From Streptomyces sp. NBC_00569 (GTDB lineage Bacteria > Actinomycetota > Actinomycetes > Streptomycetales > Streptomycetaceae): DNA of 64,000 nt. The position numbers and the translations under genes are program-made. The notes under the pieces were generated by a model. It made no database searches. It saw nothing but the letters and a program-made list of their open reading frames with translations, and was not told the DNA's origin. Location of the stretch: positions 9,727,001 through 9,791,000 of the forward strand of contig NZ_CP107783.1 in the NCBI RefSeq assembly GCF_036345255.1, written 5' to 3'. Below are positions 51,117-60,426 of the stretch, piece by piece (the first letter of the stretch is position 1; the number at the start of each line of letters is the position of its first letter).

Positions 51117-52169
51117 ATGCTCGCCGCCAGGCTGTACGGAACGAAGGATCTGCGGATCGAGGAGATGCGCGAGCCCGAGCCGGGCCCCGGCGAGGTGAAG
51201 ATCCGCGTGGCTCACGCGGGGATCTGCGGCACGGATCTGCACGAGTACTTCGAGACGCCCCGCGCCACGCACGAGCCCAACCCGCTGACCGGTGCCACCC
51301 TGCCGCAGACCTTGGGGCACGAGTTCGCCGGGACGGTCGTGGCCTGCGGTGACGGGGTCGACCGGGTCGCGCCCGGCGACCGTGTCTGCGTCCGGCCGAT
51401 CCGAACCTGCGGCGTCTGCCCGCGCTGCACGGCGGGCCTGTCCCACCTGTGCACGGCGCTGGCGGCGATCGGGGTGACCGCTCCCGGCGGCGGACTCGCG
51501 CAGTACGTGGTCGTGCCGGCCGGTGCGGCGGTGTCGCTGCCGGACGGCCTGTCGCTGGAGCAGGGCGCTCTGGTGGAGCCCATGGCGGTGGGTCTGAACG
51601 CCGTCGAGCGGGCCCATGTCCCGTGGGGTGGCAGCGCGTTGGTGACCGGAGCGGGTGCGGTCGGCATGGGGGTGCTGTTCGCGCTGAAGGCGCACGGGGT
51701 CCATGACGTGACCGTGGTGGAACCCTCGCCGGCCCGGCGTGCCGCGGCCGAACGGCACGGCGCCCGTGTGCTCGATCCCGCCGCGATCGATGTGGCCGAG
51801 GAGGTGATGCGGCACACCCGAGGCCGCGGCGTGGACGCGGCCGTCGAGTGCTCGGGCCGGCCGGAGGCGCTGGATGCCGCGATCCGGTCGGTGGCCGCCC
51901 AGGCGCCCGTCGTGATGGTGGCCCTGTACTCGGGCCCGGTCGCGGTCGACGCCTCCGTCGTCCGCTTGGCCGAACTGGCCCTGCTCGGCGCCGAGGCCTA
52001 TCCCGACGGCGTCTTCGAGCGGGTCATCGAGTACATGGCTGCCGGGCGCTACCCGACGGACGGCTGGCTCGACCACATCCCGCTCGCCGACGCCGTCGCG
52101 GGGCTGCACGACGTCCGGGACGGGCGGTGCGTCAAGGTCCTCGTCGACATCCCGTCAACCCACTCCTGA
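51117..52169 (+). CDS. Zinc-dependent medium-chain dehydrogenase
   Basis: A 350-residue dehydrogenase of the butanediol/sorbitol dehydrogenase branch. Catalytic zinc ligands are Cys in HAGICGTDLHEY and GHE in TLGHEFAG; structural zinc is held by PIRTCGVCPRCTAGLSHLC. The cofactor loop is VTGAGAVGMGVLFA. It likely oxidises a secondary alcohol or vicinal diol, which would fit a diol formed from an epoxide. GGAGGAACG precedes ATG 51117. Box E lies 45 bases upstream of the start. Confidence 0.88.
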   Translation: MLAARLYGTKDLRIEEMREPEPGPGEVKIRVAHAGICGTDLHEYFETPRATHEPNPLTGATLPQTLGHEFAGTVVACGDGVDRVAPGDRVCVRPIRTCGVCPRCTAGLSHLCTALAAIGVTAPGGGLAQYVVVPAGAAVSLPDGLSLEQGALVEPMAVGLNAVERAHVPWGGSALVTGAGAVGMGVLFALKAHGVHDVTVVEPSPARRAAAERHGARVLDPAAIDVAEEVMRHTRGRGVDAAVECSGRPEALDAAIRSVAAQAPVVMVALYSGPVAVDASVVRLAELALLGAEAYPDGVFERVIEYMAAGRYPTDGWLDHIPLADAVAGLHDVRDGRCVKVLVDIPSTHS

Positions 52170-52223
52170 ACCAATTTCGATTCGGGGGTTGACAGTGGAT
52201 CACCAGCTCCGCAAACTCGGAAT

Positions 52224-52238
52224 GAATTCAGTTCAGTT
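52224..52238. promoter_or_regulatory. Regulon box F, upstream of the crotonase-led operon
   Basis: On the minus strand AACTGAACTGAATTC, a perfect match to the consensus AACTGARYTSARTTC. It ends only 19 bases before the start codon of the first gene, so bound protein would block initiation or elongation. Confidence 0.78.
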
Positions 52239-52257
52239 TGGACCGGAGGGATCAGAG

Positions 52258-53046
52258 ATGGCAGTGGAAGACGAGATCCAGTTCGAGCGTGACGGCCACG
52301 TCGCCCGCGTCTGGCTCAACCGCCCCTGGAAGAAGAACTGCGTGACGGTGCCGATCCTGGACCGGCTCGACGAGATCATCACCGAGGTCGACGAGGACCC
52401 GGAGCTGCGGGTCCTGGTGTTCCGCGGCCGCGGCGGCACCTTCTGCTCGGGCTTCGACCTGGACAGCCTGAAGGCGGACTTCGTCGGCAAGTCGAACGCG
52501 ATCGACGTCGCGGTCAAGTCGGCCAAGGTGTGCGACCGGCTGTACTCGATGAAGACCCCCTCGGTCGCGGTCCTGGAGGGCTACGTCACCGCCGGCGGCT
52601 TCGAGATCATGATCTCCTGCGACTTCGCGATCGCGGCGGACGACGCCAAGATCGGCGACTTCCACATCCGTCGCGCACTGTTCGGCGGGGCCGGCCCGAT
52701 CTACCGGGTGCCGCGCATGATCGGCATCCGCAAGACCAAGGAGCTGATGCTCACCGGCAAGTTGCTCTCCGGCGTCGAGGCCACCGAGTTCGGCCTCATC
52801 AACGACCACGCGCCGACCGAGCAACTGGACGAGAGGGTCGAGGAGTTCATCTCCCACCTCACCGACAAGAGCCCGTTCACCATGTGGCTCACCAAGATGA
52901 CCATCGACCGCAGCCTGGACGCCGACACGCAGTCGCTGATGGTCATGGAGCACCTCGCCGTGGGCGTGGCGCTCAACTCCGAGGACGCCGCCGAGGGTGT
53001 GTCGGCGTTCCTGGAGAAGCGCGACCCGAAGTGGCAGGGGCGCTGA
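52258..53046 (+). CDS. Enoyl-CoA hydratase/isomerase family protein, atypical
   Basis: A 262-residue crotonase-fold enzyme. The oxyanion segments FRGRGGTFCSGFDLDSL and EGYVTAGGFEIMISCDFAI are present. The first catalytic Glu is kept (Glu116 in GGFE), but the second Glu, normally 20 residues later in a PE motif, is His136 (IGDFHIRR). So it is unlikely to be an ordinary hydratase; an isomerase, hydrolase or ring-cleaving hydrolase is possible. It is the first gene of a nine- to ten-gene overlapping operon, 19 bases behind box F. Confidence 0.83.
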   Translation: MAVEDEIQFERDGHVARVWLNRPWKKNCVTVPILDRLDEIITEVDEDPELRVLVFRGRGGTFCSGFDLDSLKADFVGKSNAIDVAVKSAKVCDRLYSMKTPSVAVLEGYVTAGGFEIMISCDFAIAADDAKIGDFHIRRALFGGAGPIYRVPRMIGIRKTKELMLTGKLLSGVEATEFGLINDHAPTEQLDERVEEFISHLTDKSPFTMWLTKMTIDRSLDADTQSLMVMEHLAVGVALNSEDAAEGVSAFLEKRDPKWQGR

Positions 53047-53050
53047 TCCC

Positions 53051-53422
53051 ATGACCACGGATCCGCGGAGTCCGGCCACCGGGCTCCAGGGCGCACGCTG
53101 CTCGGGCTGCTCGGTGGCGGTCTACCCCGCGGACGACACGTGCCCGCGCTGCGGAGGGCCGGCCGAGTCGGCGGCCCTGTCCGGCGCGGGCACCCTGTGG
53201 ACGTGGACGGTGCAGCGCTACGCCCCCAAGTCGCCCCCGTACCAGGAACCGCACGGCGGGTTCGCGCCGTTCGCGGTCGGCTACGTCGAGCTGGCAGAAG
53301 GTGTCCGGGTGGCCGCCGTGCTCGACGTCGACGACCTCGACACCGTCCGGATCGGGATGCCGCTCACCGTGACCGCGGGCGGCGGCGTCCCCCGGGCCAG
53401 GCCCGTACAGGAGGAAGCATGA
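53051..53422 (+). CDS. DUF35 OB-fold zinc-ribbon protein
   Basis: A 123-residue protein of the DUF35/acyl-CoA-associated OB family. The N-terminal zinc ribbon has Cys17, Cys20, Cys31 and Cys34 (CSGC...CPRCG), followed by an OB fold (LWTWTVQRYAPKSPPY, then PFAVGYVEL). These proteins form complexes with thiolase-like enzymes and channel the CoA substrate, as in the Ltp2 aldolase of cholesterol degradation. The thiolase-like gene follows with a 4-base overlap, supporting a stable pair. Confidence 0.87.
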   Translation: MTTDPRSPATGLQGARCSGCSVAVYPADDTCPRCGGPAESAALSGAGTLWTWTVQRYAPKSPPYQEPHGGFAPFAVGYVELAEGVRVAAVLDVDDLDTVRIGMPLTVTAGGGVPRARPVQEEA

Positions 53423-54564
53423 GCAGCGACGTCCTGATCTGCGGAGCCGGGCGTACCCCGTTCGGCCGGTCCGAAGCGAGCGGAAGGCAACTGGCTGTCA
53501 GCGCGGTGCGCGCCGCGCTGGCGGACGCCGGGATCGAGTGGTCGCGGGTGCGGGCCGCGTTCGGCGGCAGCGACAGCGCCGGACTCGCCGACACCCTGGT
53601 GGCTCAACTCGGTCTGACCGGGCTGCCGTTCGTGAACGTCAAGAACGGCTGCGCGACCGGCGGCAGCGCGCTGATCTCCGCCGTCAACGCGATCCGCTCG
53701 GGCATGGCGGACGTCGTCCTCGCCGTCGGCTTCGACAAGCACCCGCGCGGTGCCTTCGACCCCCGCCCCGAGGACTGGGGCCTGGGCGTGGAGTACGGCA
53801 GCGACGGGCTCATGGTCACCACGCAGTTCTTCGGCATGAAGATCCAGCGCTACATGTACGAGCACGGCATCACGCCGCAGACCCTGGCACTGGTCGCCGA
53901 GAAGGCGTACCGCAACGGGGCCCGCACCGCCGAGGCCTGGCGCCGCAAGCCGGTGACCGCCGCGGAGATCCTGGACTCCGGCATGGTCAGCGACCCGCTC
54001 ACCCGCTTCATGTTCTGCTCCCCGGGAGCGGGCGCCGCCGCGCTGGTGCTCTGCTCGCCCGAGATCGCCCGCACCCTGGACGGCCCGTCGGTCACCCTGC
54101 GATCGGCGGCCGTACGGACCCGGCGCTTCGGCTCGTTCGAGGTGTTCAGCCCGTCGATCCCCGGAGGCGACTTGACCAGCGTCAGCCGGGATGCAGCGGC
54201 CGCCGCCTTCGCGGAGGCGGGGATCGGCCCCGGCGAGGTCGACGTCTGTCAGCTCCAGGACACCGAGAGCGGCGCCGAGGTCATGCACATGGCCGAGTGC
54301 GGGTTCTGCGAGGACGGCGAGCAGGAGCGGCTGGTCGCCTCCGGTGCCACGGAGATCGGCGGTTCGCTGCCGGTCAACACCGACGGCGGCTGCATCGCCA
54401 ACGGTGAACCCATAGGAGCCTCCGGACTGCGTCAGGTCTACGAGGTCGTCCAGCAACTGCGCGGCCGGGCCGGTGAACGCCAGGTCCCCGGCACACCCAG
54501 GGTCGGCTTCACCCATGTGTACGGCGCCCCGGGCGTGAGCGCGTGCACGGTCCTGGCCCGCTGA
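53419..54564 (+). CDS. Thiolase-like protein (SCP-x/Ltp type), atypical active site
   Basis: A 381-residue thiolase-fold protein. The nucleophilic Cys78 is present (KNGCATGGSAL). However, the usual GHP histidine motif is replaced by GGCIANGEPIGASG (Glu for His), and the C-terminal CxG cysteine loop reads VYGAPGVSAC. This is the pattern of lipid-transfer-protein-like thiolases. With a DUF35 partner, such proteins can act as retro-aldolases or in unusual side-chain cleavage rather than as ordinary thiolases. It overlaps the DUF35 gene by 4 bases, and a canonical thiolase is encoded later in the operon. Confidence 0.82.
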   Translation: MSSDVLICGAGRTPFGRSEASGRQLAVSAVRAALADAGIEWSRVRAAFGGSDSAGLADTLVAQLGLTGLPFVNVKNGCATGGSALISAVNAIRSGMADVVLAVGFDKHPRGAFDPRPEDWGLGVEYGSDGLMVTTQFFGMKIQRYMYEHGITPQTLALVAEKAYRNGARTAEAWRRKPVTAAEILDSGMVSDPLTRFMFCSPGAGAAALVLCSPEIARTLDGPSVTLRSAAVRTRRFGSFEVFSPSIPGGDLTSVSRDAAAAAFAEAGIGPGEVDVCQLQDTESGAEVMHMAECGFCEDGEQERLVASGATEIGGSLPVNTDGGCIANGEPIGASGLRQVYEVVQQLRGRAGERQVPGTPRVGFTHVYGAPGVSACTVLAR

Positions 54565-54595
54565 ACGCCCGCTGAAATCCGAGGTGGAGGAAGAG

Positions 54596-55798
54596 ATGAG
54601 CGGCATCCCGGAACCCGAGGAGTTCCGCGCCGAGGCCCGGCAGTGGCTCGCCACGGTCGCCAGACCGCGCGCCGCCGACGGCGCGTGGGGCAGCGGCTCC
54701 GACTCGGTCGCCGTGTTCGAGAACTGGACCGAGGAGCAGGAGCGCGAGCACACCGCCCGCACCCAGGACTGGGAGCGCACGCGCCACGACCAGGGGTGGG
54801 GTGCGCTCAACTGGCAGGCGACGTATGGAGGGCGCGACCTGCCGGCGTACTACGAGCAGCTCTACCGCTCCGAGGAAGCGGCCTTCGACGTGCCGCATCG
54901 CACCGAGATCTTCCCGGTGACCCAGCAGCTCGTCGCCTCCGCGATCGGCATCTGGGGCACCGAGGAGCAGAAGACTCGCTGGCTGCGGCCGATGCTGCGC
55001 ACCGACGAACTGGCCTGCCAGTTGTTCTCGGAGACCGAGGCGGGCTCCGACCTCGCCGCGGTGCGCACCAAGGCGGTCCGCGACGGCGACCGCTGGGTCC
55101 TCGACGGCCACAAGGTGTGGACCTCCGGGGCCCGGGTGGCGACCTGGGGCGTCGCGGTGTGCCGCACCGACCCGGAGGTCCGCAAGCACGCGGGTATCAC
55201 CGTCTTCCTGGTCCGCATGGACGCGCCGGGCGTGACGGTCCGCCCCATCCAGCAGATGACCGGCGGAGCAAGCTTCAACGAGGTCTATCTCGACGGCGTC
55301 GTCGTGCCCGACACCGACCGGCTCGGACCGGTCGGCGAGGGCTGGCGGGTCACGCTCAGCGTGCTGGCCGCAGAGCGCCTCGACTCCGGCAACCTCGGTC
55401 TCGACAACGCCGACCGCGCGATGGACCTGGCCCGGAACCTGCCCAGACCGCTCACCGGCGCCGAACAGCAGCAAGCCGCCGACCTCTACGTCCGCGCCCT
55501 CGTGCAACGCCTCATCGGCCTGCGCATCACCGGCGCCCTCGTCGCCGGACGCGAGCCCGGCGCGGAGGCCTCGGTCGGGAAGCTGTACGCGACCGAGACG
55601 ATGCGGCGCACCAGCGACCTGGTGTCGGAGCTGCTCGGACCGAGGCTCGTCGCGGACACGGGGGAGTGGGGCACGTACGCCTGGACGGAGCACCTGCTCG
55701 GCGCGCCGGGCTACAGCATCGCGGGCGGCACCGACGAGATCCAGCACAACATCCTCGCCGAGCGCGTGCTCGGCCTGCCCAGGGAGCCGGTCCGATGA
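54596..55798 (+). CDS. Acyl-CoA dehydrogenase
   Basis: A 400-residue acyl-CoA dehydrogenase with all core segments: NWQATYGGRDLPAYYEQLY, then CQLFSETEAGSDLAAVRTKA (substrate/FAD loop), DGHKVWTSGARVA, and the C-terminal IAGGTDEIQHNILAERVLG with its conserved Glu. The long acidic N-terminal segment (GSGSDSVAVFENWTEEQE) resembles FadE enzymes of actinobacterial steroid and branched-acid catabolism. GGTGGAGG precedes ATG 54596. It overlaps the kinase gene by 4 bases. Confidence 0.9.
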   Translation: MSGIPEPEEFRAEARQWLATVARPRAADGAWGSGSDSVAVFENWTEEQEREHTARTQDWERTRHDQGWGALNWQATYGGRDLPAYYEQLYRSEEAAFDVPHRTEIFPVTQQLVASAIGIWGTEEQKTRWLRPMLRTDELACQLFSETEAGSDLAAVRTKAVRDGDRWVLDGHKVWTSGARVATWGVAVCRTDPEVRKHAGITVFLVRMDAPGVTVRPIQQMTGGASFNEVYLDGVVVPDTDRLGPVGEGWRVTLSVLAAERLDSGNLGLDNADRAMDLARNLPRPLTGAEQQQAADLYVRALVQRLIGLRITGALVAGREPGAEASVGKLYATETMRRTSDLVSELLGPRLVADTGEWGTYAWTEHLLGAPGYSIAGGTDEIQHNILAERVLGLPREPVR

Positions 55799-56769
55799 GT
55801 ACGTCGACGCAGGTGGTGGAGCTGGCCGTCCGGGTCGGTGACCGGCTCGCGCGCAGGCATCCGGGAGCATCGATCGGCGAGTTGAAGACGCTGCCGGGCG
55901 GCCACTCCGGGCTGACGTACTCGATCGGTGCGGGGAACGTGAAGTACGTCGTCAAGGCGGTGCCACCGGGGCAGCGGCCGGTCGGGCGCAATGATGTCCT
56001 GCGCCAGGCGCGGGTGTTGGCCGCGCTCGCCGGGACCGATGTTCCGGTGCCGGGTGTCGCAGCCGTCGACGAGGCGCAACCCGCCTGGTTCGCCATGGAC
56101 TTCGCCGCCGGGGAGGCCGTCGAGCCCGTACTCGACGAGCCGGAGCTGTCCGCGGCCCTCGCGCGGGCGCGGATGCTGGAGATCGCCTCCGTGCTGGGGC
56201 GGCTGCACGCCACCGACATCCGCGCACCCGGCCTCGACGCCCCGCAACCGCTCGATGCAGCTGGTGAGTTGGAGCGCTGGAGCCGCACTCTGCACGCCGT
56301 ACCGGCCGAACTGCGGCCGGGTGGTGAAGAGCTGCTGAAGCGCCTCGCCGACGACGTTCCCGACGATCTCCCGCCGGTCCTCCTGCACGGCGACTTCCGG
56401 CTCGGCAACGTGCTGTGCGTCGGCGAGCGGGTGGCGGCGGTCGTCGACTGGGAGATCTGGAGCGTCGGCGACCCGCGCATCGACCTCGGCTGGTTCCTGC
56501 TCTTCGCCGACCACCGCAACTTCCCGCAGCTGGGGCGCGCCGTGCCTGGCCTGCCCACCGAGGCCGAACTCCTCGACGCGTACGGCGACGGGGGCCCCGG
56601 CCTTCCCGACATGGACTGGTTCCGGGCCCTGGGCCGCATGAAGATGGCCGCGATCATGGGCCACAACCTGCGCCGGCACCGCGAGGGCAAACACCACGAT
56701 CCGGACCAGGAACGGCTGCCGCCCACCATCGCCGCGATGATCCGCACGGCGCTCGACATCCTCGGCTGA
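55795..56769 (+). CDS. APH/ACAD10-like kinase, probable 4-hydroxyacyl-CoA kinase
   Basis: A 324-residue aminoglycoside-phosphotransferase-fold kinase with catalytic loop LLHGDFRLGNVL and metal-binding DWE in VVDWEIWSVGDPRIDLGWF. In this context it resembles LvaA of the Pseudomonas levulinate operon and the kinase domain of ACAD10/11. Those phosphorylate the 4-hydroxyl of a 4-hydroxyacyl-CoA so that an adjacent acyl-CoA dehydrogenase-like protein can eliminate phosphate. The next gene encodes such a protein. Antibiotic resistance is unlikely given its place between two acyl-CoA dehydrogenase genes. Confidence 0.82.
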   Translation: MSTSTQVVELAVRVGDRLARRHPGASIGELKTLPGGHSGLTYSIGAGNVKYVVKAVPPGQRPVGRNDVLRQARVLAALAGTDVPVPGVAAVDEAQPAWFAMDFAAGEAVEPVLDEPELSAALARARMLEIASVLGRLHATDIRAPGLDAPQPLDAAGELERWSRTLHAVPAELRPGGEELLKRLADDVPDDLPPVLLHGDFRLGNVLCVGERVAAVVDWEIWSVGDPRIDLGWFLLFADHRNFPQLGRAVPGLPTEAELLDAYGDGGPGLPDMDWFRALGRMKMAAIMGHNLRRHREGKHHDPDQERLPPTIAAMIRTALDILG

Positions 56770-56806
56770 TCCGGACCGGCCGCCCCACTCTCGAAAAGGA
56801 GCAATC

Positions 56807-58035
<1,229 letters not shown>

Positions 58036-58039
<4 letters not shown>

Positions 58040-58812
58040 GTGCCAACACCCTCGACGGCAAGGTGGCCGTCATCACCGGCGGATCCCGCGGCATCGGCCT
58101 CGGCATCGCCACCGCCTACCGGGCGGCCGGCGCACACGTGGTGATCGCCGCCCGCAAGGCCGCCGGACTTGCCGAGGCGCGCGAGGAGTTGCTGCGCGTC
58201 AAGGGCGACGGTGACCTGCACACGGTCGTCGCCAACGCGGGCGAACCCGACCAGGCCGAGGCCTGCGTCGAGGAGACCATGGCCCGCTTCGGCCGGCTCG
58301 ACATCCTCGTCAACAACGCGGCGACGAATCCCTACCACGGCGATCTCCTCGACCTGGACCTGCCGCGCGCGGAGAAGACCGTCCGCGTCAACCAGTACGG
58401 GATGATCGCCTGGACCCGCTGCGCCTGGCGGGCCTGGATGGCCGAGCACGGGGGAGCGGTCGTCAACATCGCCTCCGTGGGCGGCCTGATCGTCGACCCG
58501 CACATCGGCTACTACAACGCCACCAAGGCCGCCATGCTCCACATGACCCGGCAGCTGGCCTACGAACTCGGTCCGCGCGCCCGGGTCAACGCCATCGCCC
58601 CGGGCCTCATCAAGACCGAACTGGCCCGCGCTGTATGGGAAGTTCGCGAGCCCGTCCTCACCGCCAAGCTGCCGATGCGGCGCCTCGGCACGGTGGAGGA
58701 CGTGGCGAACGCGGCCCTCTTCCTCGCCTCCGACGCCTCCTCCTGGATGACCGGCCAGACCCTGGTCCTCGACGGCGGCGCGACCGCCCTGCCCATCGGG
58801 GTGGACGAGTGA
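58036..58812 (+). CDS. Short-chain dehydrogenase/reductase
   Basis: A 258-residue classical SDR with cofactor motif VITGGSRGIGLGIATAY, NNAA segment LDILVNNAATNPYHGD, active site NIASVGGLIV...YYNATKAA, and C-terminal GQTLVLDGGATALP. Absence of an acidic residue after strand 2 (VIAARKAAG) suggests NADP preference. It may oxidise or reduce a hydroxyacyl-CoA. Both ends overlap neighbouring genes by 4 bases, so stoichiometric expression with the kinase/dehydrogenase pair is likely. Confidence 0.9.
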
Positions 58813-59600
58813 ACGCGCCACCGCCGTCCGCCACCGAGCTGTTCTCCCTGGAGGGCCGGACGGCCATTGTCACCGGCGCCTCCGCGGGACTCGGCGCCCG
58901 CTTCGCCGCCGTCCTCGCACAGGCCGGCGCCACTGTCTTCGCCGCCGCCCGCCGCATCGACCGGCTCAAGGAACTCGCCGACTCCGACGCGCGCATCCAG
59001 CCCGTCGCCTGCGACGTCTCCGTCGAGGCCGACCGTACGAGGCTGGTGGACACGGCACTGACCACCACCGGCCGCATCGACATCCTGGTCAACAACGCGG
59101 CCACCTCCGGCGAGACGCGCGCACATGACGAGACCCCGGACGCCTTCGCCGACGTCCTCGGCGTCAACCTCACCGCGCCCTTCCACCTCGCCCGGCTCAC
59201 CGCCGAGGCATCCGCCGGGGAAAGCACGGGAGGCGCGAGCGGCCGGAGCATCATCAACGTCTCCTCCATCCTCGGCCTCGTCTCCGCCGCGCCCCTCGGC
59301 GGCGCGAGCTACTCGGCGTCCAAGGCCGGACTCATCGGCCTGACACGGGAGTTGGCGGGTCAGTGGGGTCGTGCGGGAATTCGGGTCAACGCCCTCGCAC
59401 CCGGCTGGTTCCGCACGGAGATGACCGCGGACCTCTTCGGCGACGAGCGTTCCAGCCGCTGGATCGAGCGCAACACCCTGCTGCGGCGCGGCGGCCACGG
59501 TCACGAACTCGACGGCGCGCTGCTGTTCCTGGCCTCGGACGCGTCCTCGTACTGCACCGGGCAGGTCCTGACCGTCGACGGCGGATGGACCGCGCGATGA
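58809..59600 (+). CDS. Short-chain dehydrogenase/reductase
   Basis: A 263-residue classical SDR: VTGASAGLGARFAAVLAQAG, RIDILVNNAATSGET, NVSSILGLVSAAPLGGASYS with the Tyr followed by SASK, and GQVLTVDGGWTAR at the end. Its basic residues after strand 2 (AAARRIDRLKEL) favour NADP(H). It is clearly different from the preceding SDR, so the two catalyse separate steps. GTG 58809 overlaps the previous gene by 4 bases and the end overlaps the next by 4. Confidence 0.9.
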   Translation: MNAPPPSATELFSLEGRTAIVTGASAGLGARFAAVLAQAGATVFAAARRIDRLKELADSDARIQPVACDVSVEADRTRLVDTALTTTGRIDILVNNAATSGETRAHDETPDAFADVLGVNLTAPFHLARLTAEASAGESTGGASGRSIINVSSILGLVSAAPLGGASYSASKAGLIGLTRELAGQWGRAGIRVNALAPGWFRTEMTADLFGDERSSRWIERNTLLRRGGHGHELDGALLFLASDASSYCTGQVLTVDGGWTAR

Positions 59601-60391
59601 GCGTCCAGGTCGAGATCCAGGACGACGGCCTCGCCCGGGTCACCCTGCGCCGCCCCGAGGCCGGCAACGCCATCGACCTGGCGACGGCCCGCGGCCTGCT
59701 GGATGCGGCCCATGCCTGCGAACGTGTGGCCGTGCGGGTCGTGCTGCTCACCGGCGAGGGGAAGTCCTTCTGCGTCGGCGGCGACCTCAGGGAGTTCGCC
59801 CAGCTCTCCGGCGAAGTGCTGGAGAAGCACCTCGGCGCGGTCACCGGCGCGCTGCACGACGCCCTGCGCGTGTTCGCCGCGCTCGACGCGCCCATGGTCG
59901 CCGCGGTCCAGGGAGCCGTCGCGGGCGCGGGCATCGGCCTGGCCGCGGCCGCCGACGTGACTCTCGCCGCCGACAACGCCACATTCACCGCCGCCTACAC
60001 CGGCATCGGCTACGCGCCGGACGCCGGAGTGAGCTGGACGCTGCCGCGCCTCATCGGGCCCAAGCGCGCCCTGGACCTGCTGCTGACGAACCGGCGGCTG
60101 CCTGTGGCGGAAGCCGCCTCGATCGGACTCGTGAGCCGGGTCGTCGCTGCGGATCAGCTGACAGCCGAGGCCGTGCGGACAGCCGAGGCCCTGCGCGACG
60201 GCCCCACCGCCGCCTTCGGCGTCACCCGGCGGCTCGTCGCCGCCGGTCTGACCTCCGGCCTCGGCACGCACCTCGACCGCGAGTCCCGCGCGCTCGCCGC
60301 CGCGGCCACGTCCGCCGTGGGCCGCGAAGGCGTCGCCGCGTTCCTCGGCAAGCGGGCGCCGAACTTCACCGGCGTCACCCCTAACGACTGA
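59597..60391 (+). CDS. PaaG-like enoyl-CoA isomerase/hydratase
   Basis: A 264-residue crotonase-fold protein. The first catalytic Glu of hydratases is Gly (GAGIGLAAAADVTLA), while Asp142 lies in IGYAPDAGVSWTLPRLIG. This pattern is typical of PaaG-type isomerases, in which a single Asp moves the double bond. It could isomerise a 3-enoyl- to 2-enoyl-CoA or an unusual ring compound. It overlaps the SDR gene by 4 bases, and the thiolase gene follows after 35 bases. Confidence 0.86.
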   Translation: MSVQVEIQDDGLARVTLRRPEAGNAIDLATARGLLDAAHACERVAVRVVLLTGEGKSFCVGGDLREFAQLSGEVLEKHLGAVTGALHDALRVFAALDAPMVAAVQGAVAGAGIGLAAAADVTLAADNATFTAAYTGIGYAPDAGVSWTLPRLIGPKRALDLLLTNRRLPVAEAASIGLVSRVVAADQLTAEAVRTAEALRDGPTAAFGVTRRLVAAGLTSGLGTHLDRESRALAAAATSAVGREGVAAFLGKRAPNFTGVTPND

Positions 60392-60426
60392 ACCTGTACC
60401 CGTACCTGTTCCAGAGGGAGCCCACA

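Noticed and set aside
55795..56769. Aminoglycoside resistance phosphotransferase
   Set aside because: The fold is the same, but the gene is embedded with 4-base overlap in an acyl-CoA catabolic operon; an ACAD10/LvaA-type kinase is the better reading.
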